DNA from: Mycobacterium sp. IDR2000157661
GTDB lineage: Bacteria > Actinomycetota > Actinomycetes > Mycobacteriales > Mycobacteriaceae
Length of the DNA stretch: 64,000 nt
NCBI RefSeq assembly: GCF_022317005.1
Contig: NZ_CP081006.1
Location: forward strand, 1,302,001 to 1,366,000
Direction: 5' to 3'
The stretch's first letter is position 1; each line of letters begins with the position of its first letter. The position numbers and the translations under genes are program-made. The notes beneath the pieces are model-generated. The model ran no database searches. It was not told the origin of the DNA and saw only the letters and a list, made by a program, of their open reading frames with translations. Shown piece after piece: positions 8,745 to 16,636 of this stretch.

Positions 8745-8760
8745 ATAGGCAAATGCCTAT
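8745..8760. promoter_or_regulatory. Probable MarR operator between divergent genes
   Basis: The 16-bp palindrome ATAGGCA-AA-TGCCTAT has perfect 7-bp arms. It sits between the DinB-like gene (start 8735, minus) and the MarR gene (plus). A perfect TATAAT reads on the minus strand at 8764-8759 and a TATGAT on the plus strand at 8741-8746, so the palindrome overlaps both predicted -10 regions. Binding there would repress both promoters, the normal autoregulated MarR arrangement. Confidence 0.7.
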
Positions 8761-8787
8761 TATATGGCAACGCTTACACTTTCCCTC

Positions 8788-9222
8788 ATGCCGCCGAAGT
8801 CGCGACGCCCCGACCTGGCCGCGATGCTGGTCCCGTTGATCCGTCGGCTCACCGCCGCCGAGGGTCCGGTGTTGTCCGCACATGGCCTTTCGATGTGGGG
8901 ATACAGCGTGCTGTGCGCACTTGACGAGGCGCCGGTGCGTACGCAGGCCGCGCTGGCCCAGGCGATCGGCGCCGACAAGACCCGCATCATCGGAACCCTC
9001 GACGAACTGCAGGACAAGGGCTACATCGAGCGTCGCCCCGACCCGGCCGACCGACGGGTCCGCGTGCTCGCGATCACCGCGGCCGGCCGGGCACTCAAGG
9101 ACGCCGCCCAGGACGAAATTCAACGCGGTGAGGAGCGTTGGCTGTCGGTGTTGTCGACCGATGAGCGACGGGTTTTTCTGCGCGCGCTGCACGAAATGGC
9201 GCGCGTCGACGACACCGGATGA
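8788..9222 (+). CDS. MarR-family transcriptional regulator
   Basis: The protein is 144 aa with the MarR winged-helix domain: TQAALAQAIGADKTRIIGTLDELQDKGYIERRPDPADRR covers recognition helix and wing, ending in the conserved DxRxR element. It probably binds the palindrome at 8745-8760 and controls itself and the divergent DinB-like gene. An earlier in-frame ATG at 8764 would start only 4 bases from the palindrome within AT-rich, non-coding-looking sequence, so 8788 is preferred. No clear ribosome site precedes either start. Confidence 0.82.
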   Translation: MPPKSRRPDLAAMLVPLIRRLTAAEGPVLSAHGLSMWGYSVLCALDEAPVRTQAALAQAIGADKTRIIGTLDELQDKGYIERRPDPADRRVRVLAITAAGRALKDAAQDEIQRGEERWLSVLSTDERRVFLRALHEMARVDDTG

Positions 9223-9257
9223 TCACGGGTTGGTGCGCACCGAGGTGTCCAAGGCCG

Positions 9258-9566
9258 TCACACGTCGGTGTCGGGTAGCACCCGGTTTATGTCGAGACAG
9301 TCAGAGCTGCAAGGGATTCCACGCACCGTGGGGAGCTGATTCGGTCCGCGGTTGTCGACTGCATCGCTGGGCGCGTCGATGCCGGGCAGGCAACCGGCGC
9401 TCCAGACACCCTCGGTCATGGAGTTCGGGCAGTTCTGCGCAACCGTCCAACCGGCCGGTTCAGCCGGTGCCGCAAGCACTCCGGCAGCGCCGGCGATGCC
9501 GACCACACCGACGAAACCGGCAGCGACGGTCTGCATCCGTGTCCTGGTCGATGTCCTCGTCGTCAT
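9258..9566 (-). CDS. Small secreted Cys-containing protein, unknown function
   Basis: The protein is 102 aa from the ATG at 9566, which has a clear GAGGAGG-like ribosome site upstream on the minus strand. The basic, Thr-rich start (TTRTSTRTR) is followed by a hydrophobic segment (TVAAGFVGVVGIAGAAGVLAA), a good signal peptide. The mature part carries four cysteines (QNCPNS, AGCLPG, IPCSSDC), so it is probably exported and disulfide-bonded. No family was recognised. The 234 bases between its start and the permease start hold only promoter space. Confidence 0.65.
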   Translation of the reverse strand: MTTRTSTRTRMQTVAAGFVGVVGIAGAAGVLAAPAEPAGWTVAQNCPNSMTEGVWSAGCLPGIDAPSDAVDNRGPNQLPTVRGIPCSSDCLDINRVLPDTDV

Positions 9567-9800
9567 TGTCGTCCTCCTCTTCAGCGCGGCCACCCAACGC
9601 CGGCAGGGCATTCGGGGCTGGGCTCTTCGACTCGGCGGCGCGATCCTGTGCACCGCTCGTGCACCCGGGCTCGAATCGAATGTCGAGCATCCACGATGCC
9701 GGACCCACTAGGTACCCGGGCGGGCTCGGGATACACCTCTGCGCAAAAGCGATCTGCGTCACAGAATGACCGGATCGACGACAGCCCATAGGGTCGAGGA

Positions 9801-11213
9801 GTGAATCGCCTCGATCGCTTCTTCGAGATCACGGCACGCGGGTCGACGATCGCCGCCGAACTGCGTGGCGGGCTGGTCACTTTCATCGCGATGGCCTACA
9901 TCATCGTGCTGAATCCGGTGATTCTCGCGGGCGCAGATGACGTCGCGGGTAACCGGTTGCAGTTCGCCGAGGTGTCGGCGGTGACGGCGCTGGCGGCCGG
10001 CGTCATGACGATCGTGTTCGGCGTCGTCGCGCGGTTGCCGTTCGCGTTCGCTGCGGGCCTGGGCATCAACTCGTTCGTGGCGACCACGCTGGTCGGATCG
10101 CTGACGTGGCCCGAGGCGATGGGGCTTGTGGTGATCAACGGGCTGATCATCGTGCTGCTGGCCGCGACGGGCCTGCGCCGGCTGGTCTTCGACGCGGTGC
10201 CCATGCAGCTCAAGCTCGCCATCACCGCGGGTATCGGACTGTTCATCCTGTTCATCGGCCTGGTCGACGCCGGCTTCATCGGTGATACCGGCGTTCCCTC
10301 CCCGCCCGTCGGGCTCGGCACCGGCGGCGCCGGATCGATCAGCACCGTGCCCACTGCGGTTTTCGCGGTCACGCTTCTGCTGACCGGCATTCTGGTGGCG
10401 CGAAAAGTCAGGGGCGGCATTCTGATCGGGCTGGTCACCGGGACCGTGGTGGCCGTCGTCATCGAGGCGATATGGCATCTGGGGTCGGCGGTGGAGAGGC
10501 CTGGCGGCTGGAGCCTCTCGGTGCCGGCGCTGTCCGGTTCCCCGTTCGCCGTGCCCGATCTTTCGCTGGTCGGGGCCGTCAGCTTCGACAGCTTCGGGCG
10601 AATCGGCGCCATCGCCGCGACGATGTTCGTGTTCACGCTCGTGTTCGCGAACTTCTTCGACGCCATGGGCACGTTCACGGGTCTCTCGCGCGAGGCCGGC
10701 CTGGCCGACGACAGGGGCACCTTTCCGCGCCTGCGGTCGGCGCTCATCGTGGAGGGTGCCGGTGCTGCGGTCGGCGGTGCGGTGTCGGCGTCGTCGAACA
10801 CCGTGTTCATCGAGTCCGGCGCCGGTATCGAGGAGGGCGCGCGCACCGGGCTGGCCAATCTGGTGACCGGCGGGCTGTTTCTGGCGGCGATGTTCATCTC
10901 GCCGCTGGCGTCCATCGTTCCCACCGAGGTGGCCGCGGCGGCGCTGGTGGTCGTCGGCGCAATGATGGTCTCCCACCTGCGCCACATCGAGATCTCCGAG
11001 TTCTCGGTCGCGCTGCCGGTGGTGCTCACCGTGGCCGTGATGCCGTTTTCCTATTCCATCGCCAACGGCATCGGCGTCGGCTTCATCACCTGGGTGGTGC
11101 TGCGCTCGGCAGCCGGGAGAGCCCGCGAGATCAGCCCCCTGCTGTGGGTGGTCGCCGCGGGCTTCCTGCTGTACTTCGCGCGGGGATGGATCGAGTCAGT
11201 GCTCGGAATCTAA
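9801..11213 (+). CDS. NCS2-family purine permease (AzgA/GhxP-like)
   Basis: The 470-aa integral membrane protein has about 12-14 hydrophobic segments. Family signatures are AAGLGINSFVATTLV near residue 85 and the conserved NFFDAMGTFTGLSREAGL near 280, followed by SSNTVFIESGAGIEEGARTGLANLV. These place it in the hypoxanthine/guanine/adenine branch of the NCS2 (nucleobase:proton symporter) family. It should import purine bases across the cytoplasmic membrane. Start is GTG 9801, with GAGGA directly adjacent (tight spacing). The stop overlaps the convergent coiled-coil gene by four bases. No purine riboswitch was seen upstream. Confidence 0.85.
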   Translation: MNRLDRFFEITARGSTIAAELRGGLVTFIAMAYIIVLNPVILAGADDVAGNRLQFAEVSAVTALAAGVMTIVFGVVARLPFAFAAGLGINSFVATTLVGSLTWPEAMGLVVINGLIIVLLAATGLRRLVFDAVPMQLKLAITAGIGLFILFIGLVDAGFIGDTGVPSPPVGLGTGGAGSISTVPTAVFAVTLLLTGILVARKVRGGILIGLVTGTVVAVVIEAIWHLGSAVERPGGWSLSVPALSGSPFAVPDLSLVGAVSFDSFGRIGAIAATMFVFTLVFANFFDAMGTFTGLSREAGLADDRGTFPRLRSALIVEGAGAAVGGAVSASSNTVFIESGAGIEEGARTGLANLVTGGLFLAAMFISPLASIVPTEVAAAALVVVGAMMVSHLRHIEISEFSVALPVVLTVAVMPFSYSIANGIGVGFITWVVLRSAAGRAREISPLLWVVAAGFLLYFARGWIESVLGI

Positions 11214-11884
11214 CGATCCGCCCGGTCCGCCTGCCGCTTCTCCTTCTCGGTGTCGGCAAGCCCCTCGATGCGGTCGGCCTGCGCGCGCTTGCTGGCGGCG
11301 TCGATCCGCTTGTCCTGCGCGTCGTCGAGCTTGTCCGTCGCCGCGGCCGCTGCGCTGCGCTCTACCGCGTCGATCTGACCCTGCTCCTGGCGTTTGGCGT
11401 CGTCGACGGCCTTCTTGCGCCTGTCGGCGACCTCGTCGGCCTGCTTCTTGTCCGAGGCGATGCGCTGCTCGGCGTCCTCGATGGCCTCCCGCTTGCGCTT
11501 CTGAGCCTCGTCGCGAGCCTTATCGGTCTCGCGGGTGGTCTCCTGGAAGGCTTCCTGCTTCTCCTTCAAGGCCTTCTCCTGGGTGGCCGCGAGTTCGGCC
11601 TCGGACGCCTTGACGTTCTCTCGCGCGGCCGCGTCGAGTGCGGCCGCGCGGCGCAACGCGTCGCTGCGCTCGACCAGCGTGGCACCGCGTTCGCGCACCG
11701 CCGAGTCCCCCAGCGCGGTGCCGACGGCCGTGTCGAGCAGCCCCAGCGAGCGCTCGTACCACAGCCGCGCCGGCGCCTCGGAATCCATCTGCGCGACGAA
11801 CCGGTCCTCGATCAACCGCAACGGCAGCCGAGCGACCTGGTACTGAAACCGCAGTACCCGTAACGGAATTTCGGTGATACCCAT
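11210..11884 (-). CDS. Highly charged coiled-coil protein, unknown function
   Basis: The 224-aa protein has an N-terminal part (about 1-70) that is ordinary and partly amphipathic (IPLRVLRFQYQVARLPLRLIEDRFV). From about residue 80 to the end it is almost only Ala, Glu, Lys, Arg, Asp and Gln, a long predicted coiled coil. It starts 9 bases after the CsbD-like gene on the same strand, and both have the same composition, so they probably act together. Such proteins are sometimes mislabelled as IF-2-like because of low complexity. No catalytic motif is visible. Confidence 0.75.
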   Translation of the reverse strand: MGITEIPLRVLRFQYQVARLPLRLIEDRFVAQMDSEAPARLWYERSLGLLDTAVGTALGDSAVRERGATLVERSDALRRAAALDAAARENVKASEAELAATQEKALKEKQEAFQETTRETDKARDEAQKRKREAIEDAEQRIASDKKQADEVADRRKKAVDDAKRQEQGQIDAVERSAAAAATDKLDDAQDKRIDAASKRAQADRIEGLADTEKEKRQADRADR

Positions 11885-11893
11885 GCGCAGCTC

Positions 11894-12439
11894 CTAGTCC
11901 GTCTTCATGTTCTCGGCCTGTCGCCGGATGCGCGCCGCCTCGGCGTGCGCGGTCGCCGACTCCTGCTCGGCCTGTCGGCGGTCCCGCAACGCGTCGGCCA
12001 GTTCCTCGTCGGCCGACTGGATCCCCTCGCGCTGCTCGGCCTTGGCCTCGGCCGCCTTGCGTTCGGCGTCGCGTTCGGCCTCGGCACGCTCTGTGGCGAG
12101 CTCGAGATGCGCTTCCTGCTCGGCGGCGCGTTTCTGCGCGGCCCGCTGCTCCTCAACGGTGCCTTTCTCGGCCGCGGCTTCGGCGTTGAGGGCCGTGCGC
12201 TCGCGGGCGCCTTCCAGCCTGGCCTCGGTAGCCTGTTCCCTCGCCTGTTCAACCTCGGCGTCGGCGGCGGCCTCGACGGTGTTGGCCTCCTTGCGTTGCT
12301 GCGCCTCGACCTGCTGCAACTGCCCCTCGGCGGTCAGCGAGTCGTTGCCGGTGACGGCGCCGAACACTTCCTTCGCCTTGCCCTTCACCGAGTCGAGCAG
12401 GCCTTCGCGGGCCTGATCGGCTTTGTCATGGTCGGTCAT
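11894..12439 (-). CDS. CsbD-domain protein with long charged coiled-coil tail
   Basis: The 181-aa protein has an N-terminal CsbD-like stress domain (about 1-45): DKADQAREGLLDSVKGKAKEVFG followed by AVTGNDSLTAEGQLQQVEAQ, the usual length of a complete CsbD protein. A coiled coil of about 130 residues rich in Ala, Glu, Arg and Gln is fused after it. CsbD proteins accumulate in general stress responses, and their biochemical role is unknown. ATG 12439 has a GAGAGGAG site and begins exactly at the CsbD domain; a longer reading from 12532 adds 31 unrelated residues. First gene of a two-gene operon with the coiled-coil protein. Confidence 0.8.
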   Translation of the reverse strand: MTDHDKADQAREGLLDSVKGKAKEVFGAVTGNDSLTAEGQLQQVEAQQRKEANTVEAAADAEVEQAREQATEARLEGARERTALNAEAAAEKGTVEEQRAAQKRAAEQEAHLELATERAEAERDAERKAAEAKAEQREGIQSADEELADALRDRRQAEQESATAHAEAARIRRQAENMKTD

Positions 12440-12602
12440 CGCATCTCCTCTCGACGGCATAGGTTCCACAAACGCGCCGGACCTAATCCTCTGTGGCCCG
12501 GCGCACAGCCACTCGCAGCGGTTCTGCGTCAATCGGTGGTGGCGCTGTGAATCCCCACGAGCCGGGGTAGCCGGTCGGTCCCCCGCCGACCGCTGACATC
12601 AT

Positions 12603-13649
12603 GTGGGGGTGGCGGTCCGTGGTGCGCACCCGACGATCCCGGTCATCGCGCTGACCGGCTACCTCGGCGCAGGCAAGACCAGCCTGCTCAACCACGTGCT
12701 GCGTGCGCCCGGCGCCCGGATCGGCGTGGTGATCAACGACTTCGGCGAGCTCAACGTCGATGCGAGCCTGGTGACCGGGCAGGTGGATGAACCGGCGTCG
12801 ATCGCGGGCGGCTGCATCTGCTGCCTGCCCGACGACGGCGGACTCGACGACGCGCTGGCCAAGCTCGCGGACCCGAAGCTGGCCCTGGACGCGATCATCG
12901 TGGAGGCCAGCGGGCTGGCCGATCCCATAGCGATCTCCCGCATCATCCGGTTCAGCGGCGTGGACCGGGTCCGGCTCGGCGGTGTCGTCGACGTCATCGA
13001 TGCCGCAGCGCATTTCGACACCGTCGACGACGGCGGTGGCACGCCGCCGGCCCGGTATCGCGCGGCGTCGCTTGTGGTGGTGAACAAGCTCGACCAGATC
13101 CCACCGGACGCCCGCGAGCAGGTCATTGGCCGCATCGGCAAGCGGGTGCGCGAACGCAATCCGGATGTGCACCTCGTCGGTGCGGTCGGCGGCCGGGTGG
13201 ACCCGGCGCTGCTGTACGACGTCTCCGAGGCCGCCGACGACGGCCAGTTGTCGTTTCGCGAGCTGCTGGTGGAGGGCCGGGACACCGCTGACGGGCATCC
13301 GCACGTGCACGCCGATGCCGTCACCGTGACCAGCGACGGTGGCGTCGACCCCGACGTCGTCATCGACCTCTGCGAACAGCCGCCCGCGGGGGTCTATCGA
13401 ATGAAGGGCACCGTGGCGGTGCGCTACCGCGACCGGACCCGCGCATACGTCGTCAACGTGGTCGGCACGTCGGTGCATGTGGCGAACGCGCCGGAGAGAT
13501 CGCGGGCCAACAGTCTGGTGGCGATCGGCACGCACTTCGACACCGGTGAGGTCCGTGCACGCGTCGAGGCGGCGCTGCGTCCGCACGACGGTCCCGCATC
13601 CGTCACGGGGGTACGGCGCCTGCAGCGCTACCGCCGGCTGAGCGTCTGA
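12603..13649 (+). CDS. CobW/COG0523-family GTPase (metallochaperone-like)
   Basis: The 348-aa protein has Walker A GYLGAGKTSLLNH (near residue 19), the metal-binding GGCICC motif near 70, a Walker B/DxxG region, and NKLD for guanine recognition near 162. The C-terminal CobW_C domain starts around 265 (GVYRMKGTVAV). A His-rich stretch (DGHPHVHAD) near 232 could also bind metal. Members of the family deliver zinc, cobalt or other metals to client proteins using GTP. No Zur box was recognised and no metal-dependent neighbour shows which metal. Start is GTG 12603. Confidence 0.85.
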   Translation: MGVAVRGAHPTIPVIALTGYLGAGKTSLLNHVLRAPGARIGVVINDFGELNVDASLVTGQVDEPASIAGGCICCLPDDGGLDDALAKLADPKLALDAIIVEASGLADPIAISRIIRFSGVDRVRLGGVVDVIDAAAHFDTVDDGGGTPPARYRAASLVVVNKLDQIPPDAREQVIGRIGKRVRERNPDVHLVGAVGGRVDPALLYDVSEAADDGQLSFRELLVEGRDTADGHPHVHADAVTVTSDGGVDPDVVIDLCEQPPAGVYRMKGTVAVRYRDRTRAYVVNVVGTSVHVANAPERSRANSLVAIGTHFDTGEVRARVEAALRPHDGPASVTGVRRLQRYRRLSV

Positions 13650-13669
13650 AGCCGCATAGGGTGAGCCCC

Positions 13670-14629
13670 ATGAGGGCCGCCGAAGAACGCGCCGGGGTGG
13701 AGCTGACCAATCTCGACCAGCCGCTGAGCGCAGACGCCGGCGCGACCAAGCGCGACCTCATCGACTACCTCGACGCAGTGGCCGATGCCATCCTGCCCGG
13801 ATTGACGGGGCGACCCTTGACGGTGCTGCGGGTGCTGCGCGGGCGGGCGCCGTTCATGCAGAAGAACGTGCCGAAGTACACACCCGACTGGGTGAAGACG
13901 ACGTCGATGTGGGCCGAGTCGTCGCATCGCGAAGTGCGCTATGCCGTCTGCGACGACCGCCGCACTCTGTTGTGGCTGGCCAACCAGCGCGCCGTCGAGT
14001 ACCACCCGACGCTCGGGCTGGCCGACGACATCTACCGGCCCACCCACCTCGTCCTCGACCTCGACCCGCCGCCCGATAGCGGCTTCCTCGACGTGGTCAC
14101 GACCGCACACCTTGTGCGGCAAGCGCTTTCAGACAGCGGACTGATCGGGACGGTGAAGACCAGCGGGGCGAAGGGACTGCACGTGTTCGTCCCGGTCGAC
14201 GACAGCGCCCCGGTCGAGGATGTCGCGGCAGCGACCCGCGCACTGGCCGCGCGCGCCGAGGCGCTCGACCCCGCCACGGCCACAACGGCCTTCATCGTCG
14301 AGGACCGCGGAGGCAAGGTGTTCGTCGACTCGACCCGATCGGGCGGCGCGACGGTCGTCGCCGCCTACAGTCCGCGGCTGCGGCCGGGCACCCCGGTGTC
14401 CTTCCCGGTGGACTGGTCCGACCTGGACCGCATCGCGCCGGCCGATTTCACTGTGCACACCGTGCTGCGGGCGTGGTCCGGCAGTGACCCGTGGGCCGCG
14501 TCGATGCCGGCCCCGCAGACACTGCCGCAGGACCTCATCGAGCACGGCCGTAGCATCCCGGTGGCGCGGGTGGCCGCCATGCACGAGGGAAAGCGCCGGG
14601 CCCGCGCGCGGCGTGCCGCCGACAGCTGA
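13670..14629 (+). CDS. LigD-polymerase-like primase-polymerase (PolD1/Prim-PolC type)
   Basis: The 319-aa stand-alone AEP polymerase is the second in this window. Key residues are present: the Asp pair in LVLDLDPPPDSG near residue 125, His in TSGAKGLHVFVPV near 165, and the third Asp in GKVFVDSTRSGG near 218. It resembles the polymerase domain of ligase D, which fills gaps and adds nucleotides at breaks. No Ku or ligase gene is adjacent. ATG 13670 is preferred to GTG 13661 because AGGGTGAG then sits at a normal distance. Only distantly similar to the PolD2-like protein at 5243, so not a recent tandem copy. Confidence 0.83.
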   Translation: MRAAEERAGVELTNLDQPLSADAGATKRDLIDYLDAVADAILPGLTGRPLTVLRVLRGRAPFMQKNVPKYTPDWVKTTSMWAESSHREVRYAVCDDRRTLLWLANQRAVEYHPTLGLADDIYRPTHLVLDLDPPPDSGFLDVVTTAHLVRQALSDSGLIGTVKTSGAKGLHVFVPVDDSAPVEDVAAATRALAARAEALDPATATTAFIVEDRGGKVFVDSTRSGGATVVAAYSPRLRPGTPVSFPVDWSDLDRIAPADFTVHTVLRAWSGSDPWAASMPAPQTLPQDLIEHGRSIPVARVAAMHEGKRRARARRAADS

Positions 14630-14667
14630 CGCGGTTCGCGATGTACGGCGACGGGTAACCGGCGCCG

Positions 14668-15594
14668 GTGATCGGTGACATCGCGCGGCTGCTGCGCGGC
14701 GCAGGGATGCGCGCAGTCGGCGCTCTGCCCGTCGTCGGACCGACGCTGGCACCCCGGCCGCACCTCGACGTCGACGGCAGCGTGGTGTTCATCACCGGTG
14801 CGGCGCGCGGCCTGGGCGCCGAGATCGCCCGGCAGGCGCACGCCCGTGGTGCGCATGTCGCATTGGTGGGACGGCGCCTGGAGCCGCTGCAGGAACTCGC
14901 CGGACAGTTGGGTGAGCGAGCGAAAGCCTTTCAGGCCGACGTCACCGACGCCGAGGCGCTGCAGCGGGCCGCGGACGGCGCCGTCGAGGCATTCGGCGGC
15001 ATCGACGTCGTCGTCGCCAACGCCGGCATCGCGCCACCGTCGCGCACCGTTGCGACGATGACCGAGCAGGATTTCGAGCACACCGTCGACGTCGACCTGC
15101 TGGGACAGTGGCGCACCGCGCGGGCGACCATGCCCAGCATCATCGAACGCCGCGGTCACCTGATCTTCGTCGGCTCGATCTATGCGTTCTTCAACGGCGT
15201 GCTCGCCGCGCCGTACGCCGTCAGCAAGGCGGGCGTCGAGCAACTGGCCAGGACGCTGCGGGTCGAATTGGCCGGGCACGGGGCGACCGCAGGCATCGCG
15301 TATCTCGGCTTCATCGACACGGACCTGGCGACCGAGGTGTTCGCCGACGACCATGCCGCCGCGATCCGCCGGGCGGTACCCGGGTTCATCACCGCGCCGA
15401 TGAGCGTCGCAGACGCCGCCGCCGCCGTGCTCTCCGGAATCGGGCGACGGGCGCCGCGCGTCAGCGCACCCGGCTGGGTGGCGCCGCTGCTGGCGGTGCG
15501 CAGCCTCACCACCGCGGTGATGGACCAGGTCCTGCTCACCAACCCCGACGTCGCACAAGCCATCGATGAGGCCGAGGCCACGACCGGGGAATGA
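14668..15594 (+). CDS. Short-chain dehydrogenase/reductase (SDR)
   Basis: The 308-aa classical SDR has the NAD(P) glycine motif TGAARGLG near residue 45, NAG near 117, a Ser in VGSIYAF near 167 and the catalytic YAVSK near 184. An N-terminal extension of about 35 residues (DIARLLRGAGMRAVGALPVVG) precedes the Rossmann fold and may be membrane-associated. Substrate is unknown. Start is GTG 14668; it follows the PolD-like gene by 38 bases. Confidence 0.85.
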   Translation: MIGDIARLLRGAGMRAVGALPVVGPTLAPRPHLDVDGSVVFITGAARGLGAEIARQAHARGAHVALVGRRLEPLQELAGQLGERAKAFQADVTDAEALQRAADGAVEAFGGIDVVVANAGIAPPSRTVATMTEQDFEHTVDVDLLGQWRTARATMPSIIERRGHLIFVGSIYAFFNGVLAAPYAVSKAGVEQLARTLRVELAGHGATAGIAYLGFIDTDLATEVFADDHAAAIRRAVPGFITAPMSVADAAAAVLSGIGRRAPRVSAPGWVAPLLAVRSLTTAVMDQVLLTNPDVAQAIDEAEATTGE

Positions 15595-15599
15595 CGTCC

Positions 15600-15625
15600 G
15601 GTTCACCGACCCCATAAACGGGTAT
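15600..15625 (+). promoter_or_regulatory. Candidate sigma-F promoter of the YihY gene
   Basis: GGTTC at 15600-15604 and GGGTAT at 15620-15625 are separated by 15 bases. This is close to the mycobacterial sigma-F consensus GGTTT-N15-17-GGGTAT, with one mismatch. It lies 33 bases before the YihY start codon. Confidence 0.45.
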
Positions 15626-15658
15626 CGACCAGCGAATCGGCGTTGAGGAGATCCGGAC

Positions 15659-16636
15659 ATGGTCGGCTGGCTGGACCGGCTGCAGCGGCGCAACCGCCGC
15701 GTAGGCTTCGCCATCGCCGTGGTCTACAAGTACCTCGACGACCAGGGCGCATACCTGGCCGCCCTGATCACCTACTACGCGTTCGTCTCGCTGTTCCCCC
15801 TGCTGCTGCTGATGACGACCGTGCTGGGTGTGGTGCTGGTGGGTCGTCCGCAGCTGCAACAGCAGGTGGTGCAGGCCACCACCAGCCAGTTCCCCGTCAT
15901 CGGCGGCACGCTCGAGCGCCCCGAGCAGCTCAGCGGCGGCGCCTTGGGCGTCGTCATCGGTATCGCGGGCGCCCTCTACGGCGGCATGAAAGTGGGCCAG
16001 GCACTGCAGAACGCGATGGACTCGGTGTGGGCGGTGCCGCGCAACATCCGGCCCGACCCGATCCGGTCCCGGTTGCGCAGCCTGATGCTGCTGCTGGTGC
16101 TCGGAACGGCGGCGATCGCGGCGACCGTCCTGTCGGCGGCGGGCCACGCCACCGCTTCCCTGGGCTGGTTGGGCAAGGCCGGGATCATCGTCGTCACCGT
16201 GGCGATCAACGCCGCGATCTGTCTGGTGGTGTTCCGTGTCACGAGCACGCGGCGCCTCACCTACCGGCAGGTGCTTCCCGGCGCATTGGCCGCGGCGGTG
16301 GTGTGGCAGTTGTTGCAGTGGTTCGGCGCGACCTTCGTCGCCCACACCGTCAGGTCGGCGAGCGCGACCAACAGCGTCTTCGCCCTGGTTCTGGGGTTGC
16401 TGGCGTTTCTCTACCTCGTTTCGGTGACGCTGGTGCTGTGCGCGGAGGCCAACGTCGTGCGCGTCGACCGGCTCTACCCGCGGTCGCTGCTGACACCGTT
16501 CACCGACGACGTCGAATTGACCTCGGCCGATCGTAAGACCTACACCCGGCGCGCGAAAGCCGAGCGACACAAGGGTTTTCAGCGAGTCAATGTGCGCTTC
16601 GACGAGACGGGGGAACCGACCGGCGGCCAGGGTTGA
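15659..16636 (+). CDS. YihY/BrkB-family inner membrane protein
   Basis: The 325-aa protein matches YihY/virulence factor BrkB in length and pattern. An N-terminal amphipathic region precedes about six membrane segments. These include YLAALITYYAFVSLFPLLLL near residue 40, the loop around ALQNAMDSVWAVPRN near 130, and NSVFALVLGLLAFLYLVSVTLVLCAEAN near 240. The C-terminus is charged and cytoplasmic. The transported or bound substrate is unknown for the family. ATG 15659 has GAGGAG nearby. The last 58 bases overlap the convergent nitroreductase gene. Confidence 0.83.
   Translation: MVGWLDRLQRRNRRVGFAIAVVYKYLDDQGAYLAALITYYAFVSLFPLLLLMTTVLGVVLVGRPQLQQQVVQATTSQFPVIGGTLERPEQLSGGALGVVIGIAGALYGGMKVGQALQNAMDSVWAVPRNIRPDPIRSRLRSLMLLLVLGTAAIAATVLSAAGHATASLGWLGKAGIIVVTVAINAAICLVVFRVTSTRRLTYRQVLPGALAAAVVWQLLQWFGATFVAHTVRSASATNSVFALVLGLLAFLYLVSVTLVLCAEANVVRVDRLYPRSLLTPFTDDVELTSADRKTYTRRAKAERHKGFQRVNVRFDETGEPTGGQG

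Noticed and set aside
9567..9800. Possible purine riboswitch before the permease
   Set aside because: No purine-riboswitch core or conserved loops could be seen; only divergent promoter space is supported.
9759..10985. 408-codon minus-strand frame opposite the purine permease
   Set aside because: Low-complexity His/Arg/Asp-rich shadow frame; the plus strand encodes a membrane protein with NCS2 motifs.
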